Below are positions 11,100-23,873 of a stretch of DNA of 64,000 nucleotides, in pieces. The notes under the pieces were generated by a model. It did no database searches. It was not told where the DNA came from and was given only the letters and a program-made list of their open reading frames with translations. The position numbers and the translations under genes were made by a program. The DNA is taken from assembly GCA_961205875.1 (NCBI GenBank), contig OY540813.1, forward strand, positions 20,617,001-20,681,000. The letters are read 5' to 3'. The stretch is from Sialis fuliginosa. Lineage: Eukaryota > Arthropoda > Insecta > Megaloptera > Sialidae. Positions within the stretch are counted from its first letter, which is position 1, and every line of letters begins with the position of its first letter.

Positions 11100-12570
11100 T
11101 CCAAGTAAAAACTGTACCAACAATGCTCAAATTTTAATGTTTAATTTATCATAACACATGTCTCTTAAATTGTTGATATAGTCCAGGGGCGGGAGGGTAT
11201 GATTATGTATAACAACTTCTTATGTAACTCTTACGATGGCTGAGATTGTAAAAAATTAACTTTTGATTACCTTGACGGCCCAAATAGCACCAATATATGA
11301 AATGAAGATATTTATACATATAATAGATTTTCGGGCGTCTTTATATTTTAAATTTATTATAATAATATAATAATATATATTGAAAAACTAGTAATAATTT
11401 TAGGTTGAAATTATAAAATGACTGTACATTTAACTGTCCAGTATCTTCAGCAAGCATCTATAAAACACCCTAAATTAATAGTACATATATGTTTATGGAA
11501 ACAATTACCGTTAACTGCAACTGGTACAAGTATTAAGACAGAATTGTTATTGGTGTTAAGCTAGTCCCATCAAACGCTAGCTCGCTCGTACAACACGAGA
11601 TAAAATAACCGCAGATTAAATTCTGTCTGGGTCGGACATTGCATTTCTAGCTTAAAATGTGTCCCTGAGCTACCAACTATTGTATATTCAACTGAATACG
11701 AGCTCTATTTACACCTCTAATAATGTCTTTATCTTTTACGAAATAAATGTTATTATATAAATACACGTGTATATGTATAATAAAATATGTATGTATAATT
11801 GTATATATACCTATACTGTACACATACTTATATGGGATATTCCAGCTAAATCACCTATCCCGTGAACATAACCATTTTTGATTCGCCTTATTATTTTATA
11901 ACATATAGTACCTACTCATTTAGAGTAGTGCTAATGTTTGTTTATTTTCAATTTTTTTCAACTCTGTAAAGAGTTCTAAAGTTTTCAAAAAATGATAAAA
12001 ATCTCATTTGGGATAAAATGTACCAAAAATGGTATAATATTTTTAATCAATACTATTGTTAAAATAAAAAATTGTAACCATCGTATTTTTTAAATTAATT
12101 TATTAGGTATCCTGAAAGCTAAAAATCATATATTTAAGGAATTTAATATGTACAAATTAAAATTTTAAAAATCCATTAAGCGGCTGTAACTATTAGTTGG
12201 CAACAATGGTTTTTAACTGAAACACATTCGGAGTGCGCTAAAAATGACAACTAGTCATTTATACAAGAAAACCTGCTCATCCATAGGTCTTGTGGAAAGA
12301 AATTGTCAACCGTTTGATGTTGAATTTAATTATGATTGAATAACTTCAAAACAAATAATGATATTCAGTCGTACCTTATATAAAAATATCCTAAAATGTT
12401 TGCTGGACAACAGCGCCTCCATTAAAAATCATTGTACAGGATTTCCCGTAAACATGTCGACAAACTTTCAAGAGTTGTCGAGGACATTAAAATAATCGCT
12501 TTTGTTTGCAAACGAGCCGTTTTAGCAGTAGATCAAAAGAAAAGACCCAACACAAAAGCAATGAATTTTG
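11100..12570. other. AT-rich DNA without recognised gene
   Basis: Includes CCAGGGGCGGGAGGG near 11182, which resembles some hAT ends, and a short hairpin TGTCGACAAACTTTCAAGAGTTGTCG near 12454-12479. No protein-like frame was seen. Confidence 0.4.
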
Positions 12571-12577
12571 TCTTTTG

Positions 12578-12952
12578 GTTCAAAGTACGCTGATCAAAAG
12601 TTGTAAAGGGCGCAATCTACAAAAATCCATAACTTCTGCTTCAGGAGCAATCGATACATTTTATGTTTAATACATAATTAATTTTTTTAGAACATTTGGT
12701 GACGTTTTTTAGTTTTTTGGTTGGGCACTTTTTTAAAATAAATGTTATAAAAAATTCTAAAAATATTTTTTTATATTGTCTGGTTGATTCTAAAAACTTT
12801 TCTTCCTTTGCATTTTTTTCTAAAAGTTGATCCTTTAGGAGATAAACATAAAAATAAACATTAACATAGAATGTTTGGGTGACCTTTGGAGCAAAAATTA
12901 TGGATTTTCGTAGGTTGCACCCATTACAACTCTCGATCAACATACTTTGAAC
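12578..12952. mobile_element. Inverted-repeat element (MITE-like), 375 bp
   Basis: The left arm GTTCAAAGTACGCTGATCAA... is mirrored on the right by ...GATCAACATACTTTGAAC. Pairing continues through GTTGTAA(A/T)GGG(C/T)GCAA and AAAATCCATAA(C/T)TT(C/T)TGC, so each arm is about 65-75 bp with scattered mismatches. The 112-codon minus-strand frame at 12641-12979 lies across this element. It is rich in K, F and N, shows no domain, and I do not regard it as a gene. Confidence 0.7.
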
Positions 12953-12959
12953 ACAACTT

Positions 12960-14180
12960 GTACCTTCGTGTTTATGCATTACGGTAATTTTTATAGTGAA
13001 TTTTACATTAAATTTTACCTTAAAATTCTCTCTGTGTACGTTTGTAACATTTTTTTATATTATTTCCGGTACAATTATACTTTTATAACGAACACCAACT
13101 TTGTATTTCAAATAATGAAATGATGCGCATATATGTAAACTAACTCAAACCTTTGTAAACTGTAAATACAAATGCAGAGTTCTATTTCAAATATCGTATA
13201 GGGTGTGTTTGATTTTCCCAACAGAGAAATAACGAGACCTTCATATTTCTTTTGATATGACAGAAAATACTCGGCGTTATTGTTTTCCAAGAAAAATAAG
13301 TTAAAGTAAATGTACATAAAATGTGTTTTTCAATAATGTTATTGGAAAAACTAACAGAAAGTTTCTTTATTTTAATATATGATGTATCGCAACAAAGTCG
13401 GAATTAATACGTTTATATCGGTACATAAAAAAGACAATAACATTTTACAAAAAAAAGAACAATATAACATTTGACGTTAAGTCACTAACAAAAAAGTACA
13501 TAAACAAAAAAACATTAAGAAAATGTTTTTATCCCTTAGAAAGAAATATTAGATTATATCAAATCAAAAACACAAATAAAACAATTCATTACAAATAAGT
13601 ATTATCCCTATACATTTTTACCCTGTACCAAAGTTAGTATGTATTTTGACTCATTATTCAATTTTTGAATAAAATTGGAAGAAAAATGTACATTTTAAAA
13701 TTATATTGTAACATACAGTACAATCTCAAAAAAAAAGATTATTTTAATGGAATGGCCCGTTTATTTATACTTTATTTAATTCCTGTTGAAAAGGTAGATA
13801 GTACAAGAATTATGATATAATTTTATTGAGAATAATCGTTTTGGGCTTAATTTTGGAGATGTATTCTTACAAAATGCTATGTTTGCGTGGTATGGCAGTA
13901 TTTCACACTATACAGTACTTACAATTTTATGTAGAATTTAATTATTTCATGGTGAATATAATCAAAATGAATTGAAGAAAGGTCAAAATACACATATCCA
14001 ATAATATCCATATTATAGGTAATAGAATGTATAAAATAAGAATTTCAGAATGAAATTTCCTTTTTCATTTAAGAATGGTGTGTATGTGCATACCATTTAA
14101 TTCTACCCGGTAATGCAAAATGTACAAAAGCAGCAGTATCAGCAGATTGTTTCTTTTGTTAAACAATGATTTGTACGTCT
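12960..14180. other. AT-rich DNA without recognised feature
   Basis: Only short frames of biased composition. No clear repeat or motif was found. Confidence 0.45.
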
Positions 14181-14181
14181 T

Positions 14182-14420
14182 AAACGTTTATCTCCTTTAC
14201 ACCGATCGCAGCAGCAACACATGCAGCCATCTTGTCCAACATGAACAACAAAATGTCCGCCGCGGCCATTCATCACAAAGCCGATTGTTGTGTGCACAAT
14301 GGACCCGCAGCGGGTGAAACAAAACACGACGGCCCGGCTGGAAATTACCACGCGCTCACTCTTTTATTTACAACAGTAGTAGTAACTAGCTAGCACCGTT
14401 GCTGTGTAACTCGCAGACCG
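14182..14420. promoter_or_regulatory. GC-rich island with overlapping open frames; candidate first exon or enhancer
   Basis: About 55% GC between 14240 and 14350. One plus frame is open from 14182 to about 14391 with an ATG at 14241 (MNNKMSAAAIHHKADCCVHN, then GPAAGETKHDG). A second plus frame includes MDPQRVKQNTTARLEITTR. The minus strand also holds a 70-codon frame (14139-14351). ACAATGG (SOX-type) and CCGCGG motifs occur. No good donor follows, so I favour a conserved noncoding island, but a short exon is not excluded. Confidence 0.25.
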
Positions 14421-14605
14421 ACAGTGGAGGCTCTTATAATAACTTACAAAAATAATAAAAGTAGGTAGTGTTTCATTTCGAGAAAAATATAAAATTTGTG
14501 TTTTTCATTTCTCGAGAAATTCTATTCGAAATTCGAGAAACAGTTAAGAAATAAGTTAACTTGATTTACTATTATTGGAAAAACGGATCTGGAACTGTTA
14601 GGTCC

Positions 14606-14640
14606 CTGTTGAGGACTTCTTGTGAAGTCGAAACATGTGC
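14606..14640 (+). ncRNA. Hammerhead-ribozyme-like core, degenerate
   Basis: CTGTTGA (14606-14612) stands where the hammerhead core needs CUGANGA, with one mismatch. It is followed by a perfect 6 bp hairpin GACTTC-TTGT-GAAGTC (14614-14629) and then GAAAC (14630-14634). The expected cleavage triplet NUH is not clean here (GTG in that place). The order of blocks is that of minimal hammerheads known from Penelope-like retroelements. Activity is doubtful. A related core is at 30513. Confidence 0.3.
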
Positions 14641-14659
14641 CGAGTGATATTGTTTTATT

Positions 14660-15410
14660 GTGGTTAAGGTGGATTTTTTTATTTATTTTTATTTACTATA
14701 TTTATACATTATTAATTAAAACTCAAATGATATAAATGTTTAGATTTCATTGAGACATTGTTTAAAATTGCTTATTTAACTAAATAAAAATAAAATTTTA
14801 ATTAAAAATGAAAATAAGCATAATATGAAGCTAGTATCGAATTTGGTACTCTAATAATATTCATTAAAGTAAATAATCACATAATCTAAAAAAGATTTTT
14901 TATTTTGTAACTGTAGATGTTCAAAATAAATAATATGTATGATATTTATCAAAATTAAGATATTAATTTATTTAGAAATTATTTAATTATTTTGATAAAA
15001 TGCAATTTTGGATAACTTGACTTTTTGGAGATATGTATATTAATTTTTTTAAATTTTGATAGGTCTAAAAAACTTATCAATTTTTCACAAGCAACTAAAG
15101 ATGTGTTTGTACATGTGTATGACACTGTGGAAATTAAAAAAAACATCCCCTAAATTATATAGCTTTGATTAATAATATGCTGATATTTAAATTGTTTTAT
15201 TTTTATTTTTCAAGAAAAGTTTACATTTATTTTATCGAGAAATCCGAAATATCTAGAAAAAAGAAATACTACATTGCTAAGGAATTCATATGTACCTATA
15301 TGTATATCAAACTCTTGTAGAGTTGAATTAAAATTAAAAGTTTGTAGTAAAATATCTGCACAAACTATAAATAATGGTATTTTTGTGCGTCCGTTATATG
15401 TAGATACGTA
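14660..15410. other. AT-rich DNA without recognised feature
   Basis: Strongly AT-rich. No frame, repeat pair or motif worth calling. Confidence 0.5.
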
Positions 15411-15419
15411 AAACTTCAT

Positions 15420-15600
15420 TCATTTTGTAACATGTGACGTGGCCGTGCATGAAACCTAGTGAATCATGAGACTGCCTCGAGGTGTGTTGCCAGGTTTGTC
15501 TCAGCATCAAGGTTTCAGAGCGTGCTTCAGTATCACGTCTCAAGCTTTGATACCGAGTATTAAATTCAACAGAGATCATTTTTCCAACTGTCATTTGCAA
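15420..15600. promoter_or_regulatory. Moderately GC-rich island, unassigned
   Basis: Composition shifts sharply. The minus-strand frame 15394-15600 has a comparatively protein-like mix (TRYQSLRRDTEARSETLMLR, then QTWQHTSRQSHDSLG), but it matches no family I recognise and lacks splice context. It could be a fossil element fragment, an exon or noncoding DNA. Confidence 0.2.
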
Positions 15601-16382
15601 AGTTTTTATTTATATATTCAACAATAGAAAGTTTTTAATAATATTTTGAGATAGGAAATTATCCACATATGGTTTTAAAAACCGAATTGATAAAAAATTA
15701 AGCAAGACCGACAAAATAAGATTAACTTTTGTTTTATGTTTCGATGTTAAGTACAGTAGAACAATATTTAGTATAGATCAGTTTTAATTTAAAAAATGTA
15801 TGGATGCATAAAATTGAATTTTAATATATAAAAAATATAATTCAATAAATGAGATCGAGATTTTTAATCGCGTGAACGAATTAAGATCGAGAGAAGGTCG
15901 GAATTCATTTTTATAATGTGAGATTGAGATGTGATCACTTAAATTTAAATGACGGTCTCACCTCATACGAAGTCCAAAAGGCACCTCATGAAACATCAAG
16001 TTTCAAAATTAATGCCTTAATACAGTTAAATCTACCGACAAGTTTTTTAATAAAAATAAATATGTTCAGATCACATAGCAAAAAAATAAAATAAAAGTGT
16101 AGATAAAATATAGTAACTGTACAAAATACCGTCAAATTGTCGTAAAGAGGTATTTTTCTATATATGTATACGATTTTTCTTTACAGTTTATTATATTGTT
16201 TATAACTCGTTCGCAACCGGCTGTCACGTAATATGACGAATGATTTTCTACGAAACTAACTGTAATACAGGATGTGAGATTAACAACAGTTATTTTGTTG
16301 CTTTATTTTCATTGAAGGCAGCAAATGAGTAATAAGGATATTGTTTAAACTACATATTATTTTTTGATATTATATTTACAAA
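15601..16382. other. AT-rich DNA without recognised feature
   Basis: GAGATCGAGA and GATCGAGAGAAGG motifs recur near 15850-15935 but form no clear array. Confidence 0.4.
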
Positions 16383-16795
16383 TAGTAGAGGGAATAGAGA
16401 CAAAAAAAGTTATGATTAGTGATGCATTCGGGACGTTGGATTTTTATTTTATTTTCTCTTTATATGTTCGAAGATGAATTGAAAATCGAAAAAGTTAGGA
16501 AAATCGGACATGTGCGTTCCGAGAAAATTCCATAATTGTGCATTGTTGATACATTTCGAGTGTAACGCTACCTATACACTACAGTTCTATAGTCTATTAA
16601 CTTACAAGTATTTTACTATTTTTTTTATTTCCTACAACCTATAGAACCGGAGATATTTCAAAAACAGTTTAGCGCACATGGCAAATTTTCCCAACTTTTT
16701 TGATTTTCAACTCATCTTCGAACATATAAAGAGAAAATCCAAAAATATCCAACTTCCCGAATGTATCACTTCAAAATGCTAATTTCCCTCTACTA
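16383..16795. mobile_element. MITE with ~100 bp terminal inverted repeats, 413 bp
   Basis: Both ends read TAGTAGAGGGAA inward. The arms then share GTGAT(G/A)CATTCGGGA(C/A)GTTGGAT, TTTCTCTTTATATGTTCGAA, GATGA(A/G)TTGAAAATC and (A/G)CATGTGCG. The middle (about 16515-16675) is unrelated single-copy sequence. TA lies at the boundaries, so a TA target is possible. No coding frame. Confidence 0.8.
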
Positions 16796-16799
16796 ATTC

Positions 16800-17880
16800 A
16801 AAAGCTGTTCGTTCCTCATAGACCAAATAAGAATGTACATTCATAGATATATAGTATAGGTATAGTACATATAGTGCATTCAGATATTATCTTACCAATA
16901 TTATACACAAGCCGCCACTGACAATCGTTCACAATCTAACTGTTCATAGAATGTATCTATTTTTCAGTTATTTCAGCAATTGATTTTCCAATTGTGATTT
17001 ATACAGTCTTGATGAATTGTATTTGTTATGTATGTATGCATTTGTGTAATTATTGATATAAATTTATGTAACGTAATGAAATACATTCGGCGAATTCCCA
17101 CAAAAAACAACGTGAAAATAATATCACATACATATGATAACGTTTCAATACTTTTTATAGTGGTTGTTATTAGGTTTTTTTCTTAGAAATAAATATAAAT
17201 ACATATATAATGGATTTTATAGTTCATTTTGTAAGAGTAATATTTTTATATTCACGTAAATATCCTGAATGATATAGATTACTATATCTATGTATATCGT
17301 ATCTTTTATTGATTCTACGCATTGTAGGTAATGTATCCACAAAAAAGTAAATGTATTCCACGTTTTATGTAAAATCAAAGACTAATGAAACTTTAGGGTG
17401 ATAAAAATCCCTACATATATACCATACACATATTCTTTAAAATAAAACACGAAAACTGAATTAACATGATTGAGAAAAAGCAAAGTATGTCGACGAAAAG
17501 AAAGCAACAACATTAACAATTTTAAAATGGATGATAACAATGCGTTATCATCAAAGATTAATTCAACAAAGAATACAAATATTATGGTATTAAGGATACC
17601 GCATTGAATTTAGAATTGTCGCCTCAAGTTTCGTAGTATATAAAACAATTGCGAGTAGAATATGTTAAAATCATTTCAAAGTGACTACAGTAACAGAAAG
17701 ACAAAAGGCGCCAAACATCAAATCATCATGCATATAATGCGAGCGGGTGCTGGCGAACTTTTTTATTGAGTTTCCACGACGAAAAAAGAGGAGTAAACTT
17801 TAGTCCAGAAAAGTTTCTCGCTACACAAAGAATCAACTGCTAGAAGCAGAAGAATGAGTAAGAAGGAGGAGTAAAAAACG
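16800..17880. other. AT-rich DNA without recognised gene
   Basis: No repeat pair or protein-like frame was noticed. ACAAAGAATC and GAAGGAGGAG tracts occur near the start of the next island. Confidence 0.4.
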
Positions 17881-17884
17881 AACT

Positions 17885-18075
17885 CTACAGTATCACAAAT
17901 TGCAGTCTCACACACTTGTAACGCCAGTCATAAATATAAAAATTTACGCTGACCCATGCCGTGTGTGCATGTGTGTGTTCGCGCGGACAGTCCCGTGGTG
18001 ACCTCCGGCTTCTGACTTTCCAACGCTTCATATCTCTTCGGGAGATTGCGTCAGTTGTAAAGTTGAAGATTTCAA
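17885..18075. promoter_or_regulatory. GC-rich island, candidate enhancer
   Basis: Contains GCCAGTCATAAATATAAAAA (a TTTATGA-type homeodomain site and a TATA-like stretch), a GTGTGTGCATGTGTGTG tract, GCGCGGACAGTCCCGTGGTGACC and CGGGAGATTGCGTCAG. The overlapping minus frame of 71 codons has no recognisable domain. Confidence 0.25.
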
Positions 18076-18099
18076 TAATCACAGAACTAAAAATATTCA

Positions 18100-20240
18100 A
18101 CTGAAAAAATAATGTAGTTTCTCATTTCGAAAATGCTATTAAATAAATTTTATATGTACCTACACATTATTTTATAAGTAATTTTTATATTATTGTCTAA
18201 AACTGAAAAAAACTTATATGTATATCAGTTTAAAGATTAATACTGTAAAATGATAACAATATTTAAAAATCAAAAACAAAAAATATTATACATATAGTGA
18301 CTTAGGAAGCAGGTACGTAATTACTTGAATATACCATGAAATCTAAACATTAGTTAAGACCACACAACGGGAAGTCAAATTCTGACACTGTTGTTTCAGC
18401 TATATCATATTATTAGACTTAAGATTATATTAATCAACACAATGTATTTATCTTAAGTATAAAAAGTAATGTAATCATTTAAGAAAGCCACTCTTATATT
18501 GGCTTACATATGTATGTAGTGAATCTTATGCTGTATAGTTAATATATTAGTCAAAGCAGTGTAATTGTTTTTAAAAAAGACCTTTTCCGGGAACCGACAC
18601 TTAACTCATTTGATTATTAACTTCAATATCTATCAAGAATATAGTGTCATATTAAAAAACCATCTGCCAAGTAAATGTATAGTGCTTCCTCGTGCTAAAT
18701 TCACCAAAGGTAGTTAATTATTGAACAAAATAAAAACCGATAAAATGTTCAGATAAATTATCTGGCATTGGTTAACTATTCCATTTTTATTATTTTTTTA
18801 GTTAATAAAAAATATTACTTAGCACCTGATTATTTATATATTTATATTTTTAATTTTTTGACAATTTCAATCTAAATCTAAATTTATGAAAAAGTCAAAA
18901 TGACATTTCAATAAATGTCAAAGTAAATATCAATTTAAAAAACAAAGCATGACTTTTTAAAGCAAATTGAGATAAATCTTTGATCAATTTAAAATTTTGA
19001 AATCTGAGAACAATTTTTTTGTCTCATTCTAAAACGATCTTCGATAATATATTTAAAAAAAATTAATTCACATCCGAATTAGTAGATAACACACTTTTTG
19101 TCTCATTTGCCTTCACTAAAACAATTGACTTATAAGTTGCAATGATATGTCGAATTTAGTCAAATAAAAATAATTATAATAATCCATCAACATCATCTTC
19201 ACGTACAGTAATTTTTACAAGTTTTCATCAATTTTTTTATACAACAAAAACTAGCGATTTTTTGTTTGGCTTAGCAGCTGGTTACAACAATCGTTATTTA
19301 TCTCACTTGCAACATAAAAATTTAATAATCTGGGATTAGTGTTTTAGTCTAAAAAGTGGATACAGTAATTTTTAACTGCTCGGTACAAAAAATTAATGTA
19401 TTAAATTGGAGTTTAAATTCAGCCACGTCTGCTGCCTGGTAAAACATATCAGAGTTAAAAGTGTAATTCGTAATATGATATATTACCACGTTCATTATAG
19501 TATACAAACAAACATTATCAGATTTTAAAATCGAATTTAACTTTTTACATTAACTAATGTATTTTTCGTCTAGGATTGTTTGTTAAACATGTTTTTTATA
19601 CTTTCATTTACAATTACAATGATTGATTGATATTTAATTCTATTTGGTTTGAAATAAATAGGTATTTCGAATCGTATGTTGTACGTATGAAAATAGTATA
19701 ATGAGCGTAGATAAATGAATAGAAAACTAAATATAGCAATACTGTCAAACATTAATTAATCGTACATTATTACTTATTAATATAAACTGTATTCATTTTC
19801 AAACTCTCGCAATAATAAAGAAATATTTGTTTGCCTTTAATATGAACGTATGAATGTAACTGTTTAATGTTTCAACCGAAATGGTTATAAGATATATTAT
19901 AAGATTAGAAAATATGATCGCCATCTTGGATCAGCCTTTAAAAAAGGCCAAAAATTAAAAATAAATCTAAATATAACCTATAACCGAATTAATTTATCTT
20001 TCTTGTTGTTTCGGTCAGGATTTTTTTAAGATTTTTAATTTTATTTGTAATTTTTGTTTGGTTAACATTAATATTTGTGTAAAATATCATTGTGATATTT
20101 GATGTTAGTTGTAAGATGCATAACATGAACTTTGAAAAAATGTAGCTTAATCTCAATTTCTGTTAATGTCTAGCGCAGTAATAAAAAACCTTTTGTACCT
20201 TACGGACATTTTTTGATAATGAAAAGCTCATTAGGCTGTA
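18100..20240. other. AT-rich DNA without recognised gene
   Basis: Very AT-rich, only short biased frames. No inverted repeat or dispersed repeat was recognised. Confidence 0.45.
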
Positions 20241-20244
20241 TATT

Positions 20245-20585
20245 AATACTAATAGACTCTGTCTGTAAATTGTCAAGATTTTGGTATGTTTCTTTACTCC
20301 GACTTGATACAAAAACTATTGAATCGATCTTGATGGGAATTTTACTGTTTGAAACTCAAAGACTCTAGAATTAGTTTAAACTGTATACAATAATTGAATT
20401 AGTTATGTATATGGAAAATTTACAATTGATATTTTCTAATAAAAGTTGTTGTGATTGATATAATTATTAAATCAACAATTTGTTTTGAATTATTAGGTCA
20501 AGCGCGTATTAGGAAAATAAATACTATTGATATATTCTAATAAAATGTTTTAATTTCGAATTAAACACGAACGAAGCCGGGAGTA
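20245..20585 (+). mobile_element. Decayed retroposon-like repeat ending GAACGAAGCCGGG
   Basis: TAATAGACTCTGTCTG at the start, CTATTGAATCGATCTTGATG in the middle, and ACACGAACGAAGCCGGGAG at the end form the combination common in arthropod SINE/LINE-type repeats. An internal ATTATTAGGTCA(A/G)GC(G/A)CGTATTA block recurs at 57527-57580. No open frame. Confidence 0.45.
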
Positions 20586-20599
20586 AATTCTAATTATAA

Positions 20600-21880
20600 A
20601 TAAATCCCCATCTCAAATCTATCATGTACAGTACAGATTCTTACACTGTTAATTATGTTTCCTTCTCGTATCATTTAAATAATACAATTTACTTAATAAA
20701 TTAACGAAAATGACTCAGTAATTTGATAAAAATTCGTTCATCATTATTACAAATAATTTGACAATATAAAAAAATTGTATCATGTATGCTACAATTTCAG
20801 TTGTATGAATAGTTAACCTTGATGTACATTTTTCCTGTACATAAAAGAATCCCCTGTGTGACTTTCTCTTTATCATACTAGTTGCGTGAGAATATGCCAA
20901 GGGTATAACATTTCTCTCTCTATCTGCGTTAACGATCTTGCAGCTGCCCGGTAGCGAATTGGTCCAAACACCAAGGGATACGACCTACAACTCTAGACAT
21001 CACCTTTGCTAATAGCATGTTACTTGGTTAAACTTTAACATTTTCATAAAATCGAAATACAAATACACAGTATATGTACTTGTATTATCTATATATCTAT
21101 TTAAAATCATACAAATTGCAAAAACAGTCAAAAGCAGTGACGAATTTGTCAATATGACATGAAAATTCCAAGATTTTAACGGTTTGAAAGTAAATAATAA
21201 ACAAAACTTTAACGTTTTTTGACACTCAATGTAGGCAATCTGCTTATTGACTATAAAAAAATTCCATTAAAGAATTCCTATGGTATAGTATGTTCATTAC
21301 GAATTTCTTTGGGTATTTTTTATATTATTATAATTTAGTTAAAAAAAAATCGCAAGAAACACGTAATCAGTATAAAATACCTACTGCCAAAACGGTGTAA
21401 ATTTTTCATAAATATTGTGTTTATTGTTTACATTCGAAACCGCTATAACTTTATCAATTCTCAAGTCATTGTAATATTACATACTACTAAAAGTATCATG
21501 TACATTTCATAAATCACAGCAATAATAGTGCCAAATAAACAGGCACCGTGGCAAAAGGTTGGTGATCGCGCTTCACGCGTAAATAAACCATTCTATTAAT
21601 GGCAGTAGGTACATAAGCTATTGAGCTTATAAAGAAATATTTAAAATATTAGTGTGGAATCATCTTTTCTATAATATTGATGGTAATTGTTTTTCTCAAA
21701 GGGCCAACCGAAAAGAAGATATTACGAAAAAACGTTTTTGTCGGCGTTTTTTCACGATTGCAGCGCGAGCAGAAAAAGTAGCGATTCGTAAAGCAAGTAT
21801 GTACTCTATGAAACTAAAATTTAACATTATAATTATATCACATTCTAGACTTGTCCTCTAAATATTGAATTTTTGTTACA
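20600..21880. other. AT-rich DNA without recognised gene
   Basis: Minor GC-richer patch at 20935-21000. The 69-codon frame at 21652-21861 contains a basic stretch (KKRFCRRFFTIAARAEKVAI), but the rest is biased and no domain fits. Confidence 0.4.
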
Positions 21881-22010
21881 TGTCCGAACATGGACGACAA
21901 ACAAGGCGCACTCCGAGAATTTTTCTTTACCTAATTGCAGTCACACCTACGAGCTACGATTGACTAAAACACACCAGTCAAAGGCTGAAACTTAAATCTG
22001 TGTCAAGCTT
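21881..22010 (+). repeat. Dispersed repeat family, copy A
   Basis: GTCCGAACATGGACGACAAA followed by CAAGGCGC resembles 35913-36064 (copy B). The later segment GATTGACTAAAACACACCAG, then TCAAAGGC, resembles 38701-38780 (copy C). The family is unrecognised. Confidence 0.5.
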
Positions 22011-22019
22011 TAATTAAAT

Positions 22020-23160
22020 TCTAGTTTTTCTAGGAGTGATCGCGTTCTACTCTTGAATAATAACATACTATACACATGTATGAGTCGTTCGAAAGGCAAA
22101 AGGATTAAATACAGTAAATAAACAATCATTAAAGTTGATCAAATGGAAGATAGGATTATGTTATTCAATTTTCTAGCAAAGAACAAATCAAACTGTTTTC
22201 ACAATAGTGTTATTTATTCTGAAAAGAACTTAATTAAATTGTATTTTTATAGTCAGCAACAAATTTTAGAACAATGATTTGTACATATAACTGTATTACT
22301 CGGTATTATAAGAATACTGACTGTTCTTATAAATGATATGGTATTTACAGAAGATCTTAACGCATGTACGTTAAATAGAAACCAGAGATATGAAAGCAGT
22401 AGTAACAAGTGTACACCATAAAAAACATATAATTTACATTATTATACATTTATTACCACTGCTCTAAAATCCCGAGCAAATTCATAACGATGTAACACCT
22501 CGCAGATAGCGATATCTTAACTTTTGCTCCAGAGCAAATTCTTTATAATACCTGACATTATGTGCTATAGTTCCAGAGGACAAAATTCAATGCATATAAC
22601 ATTTAATAACGGAGTAACAAAATAACATGTTTTGTTTTTGCGTATATTTTTAACTGATGATTTCAATCTTAAAACACTCACTCAAATGTAATTGTAACAC
22701 TTTAATTTCAAGTATGTTTGAAGTTCTCTGATTACATAATTAACAAATGGTGGCGATGGTAACACACCAATAAAAAATGAGTGTACAATGTCTAACAATA
22801 CGTATTCAGTGTAGTGCAAATAACGTGTTTGGTGGTTTGTGTACACTCTGGTCCAGCGCACAGTGGCGTTACGTGAATTATTATTTAGTCTGAATACAAA
22901 CCGTGAAATTAATACTTCGTTCACGTGATAAATGTTCTATTTAAATCTGAAAAACTACCTATTTTATGTATAGTTTATTCTGTTACTGATTGTAGGATAA
23001 TGCGTGCTGAAAATATACTTTAACTGCGACTTCACCTGTGTTTTATATAACAAAACGAATTCAATTTTTTTTCGCGCGGACTTTTATGCAGAACTTATTA
23101 AACTCTTCAAAACGTATATGCATAATTTTTATGTATCGTTTATAAATTAGGCTAACGCTA
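22020..23160. other. AT-rich DNA without recognised gene
   Basis: A weak direct pair GAGCAAATTCATAA / GAGCAAATTCTTTATAA lies near 22478 and 22533. The 80-codon minus frame at 22682-22924 has no recognisable motif. Confidence 0.4.
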
Positions 23161-23385
23161 CCTCATACGGGATAAATGGTCTACGCGTTCATTTGTTCTT
23201 GACTTGAGCAACTAATTTATTCACTGCTTAACTCTTTTGAGTCATATCGTGATGTAAGTATCCGATAGAACTTCGCGTTGGTGCAAGTTTCATCAAAATC
23301 GGTCCGGTAGTTTTCGATTACATTACACTCCACCCCTACACACACAAAATTTCTTTCTTTACAAGAAATATAGATAGAAAAAAGA
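23161..23385 (+). mobile_element. Non-LTR retroposon/SINE 3' remnant
   Basis: GCAAGTTTCATCAAAATCGG, then TCCGGTAGTTTTCGATTACA and CACACACAAAATTTC, matches the well-known tail pattern of arthropod retroposons. The upstream part (ACGGGATAAATGGTC, GATGTAAGTATCCGATAGAA) shows no frame. Probably a 5'-truncated copy. Confidence 0.5.
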
Positions 23386-23870
23386 TAAATATAAATTTTA
23401 TTTTTAATATGAGAAGGTTATATTAGAGTTTTTAGGGATATGACATATTTATTACGGATGCGGATAGAATATAAAATTATTTCAAATACGGATCCAAATA
23501 CAAATGTTTATTACTTAAAATTAGTATTTGTTTTTGCCTACGATTGTGTCTCGGGGCTCGGGACAACGAGTAGAAACTTTTACGAATATTTATTTCGGGT
23601 ATAGTTTCGGTTTCGAAGGTCAGAATCTAATTATTTCGGATACGATTTCAGTTTCAGAGAACAGAATAGATTCGGATATCCGTAACTTCTAGAAGGTACC
23701 ATAAATGGGAAGGTCCTTGAAGGAAACATTTACATAGAGTCATTAGTACTAATATCTAATAACTGAAAACAAATAACTTTCCAAAGTAACAACAAAGTAA
23801 TAATTATACCCTTTACTTTCAACGTCTCTATTATAACAGTAACTTTTATACGTCACTCGGTATATTTTAT
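23386..23870. other. No recognised feature; GGATACGGATATCCG-like degenerate direct repeats
   Basis: Repeated phrases such as TTACGGATGCGGATAG, AAATACGGATCC, GGATACGATTTC and TTCGGATATCCG between 23450 and 23690 suggest a degenerate array. CGGGTATAGTTTCGG and ATACGATTTCAGTTTCAG look like units of it. Confidence 0.3.
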
Positions 23871-23873
23871 AAA

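Noticed and set aside
12641..12979. 112-codon minus-strand open frame
   Set aside because: It overlaps a 375 bp inverted-repeat element. The composition is K/F/N-rich and no domain is recognisable.
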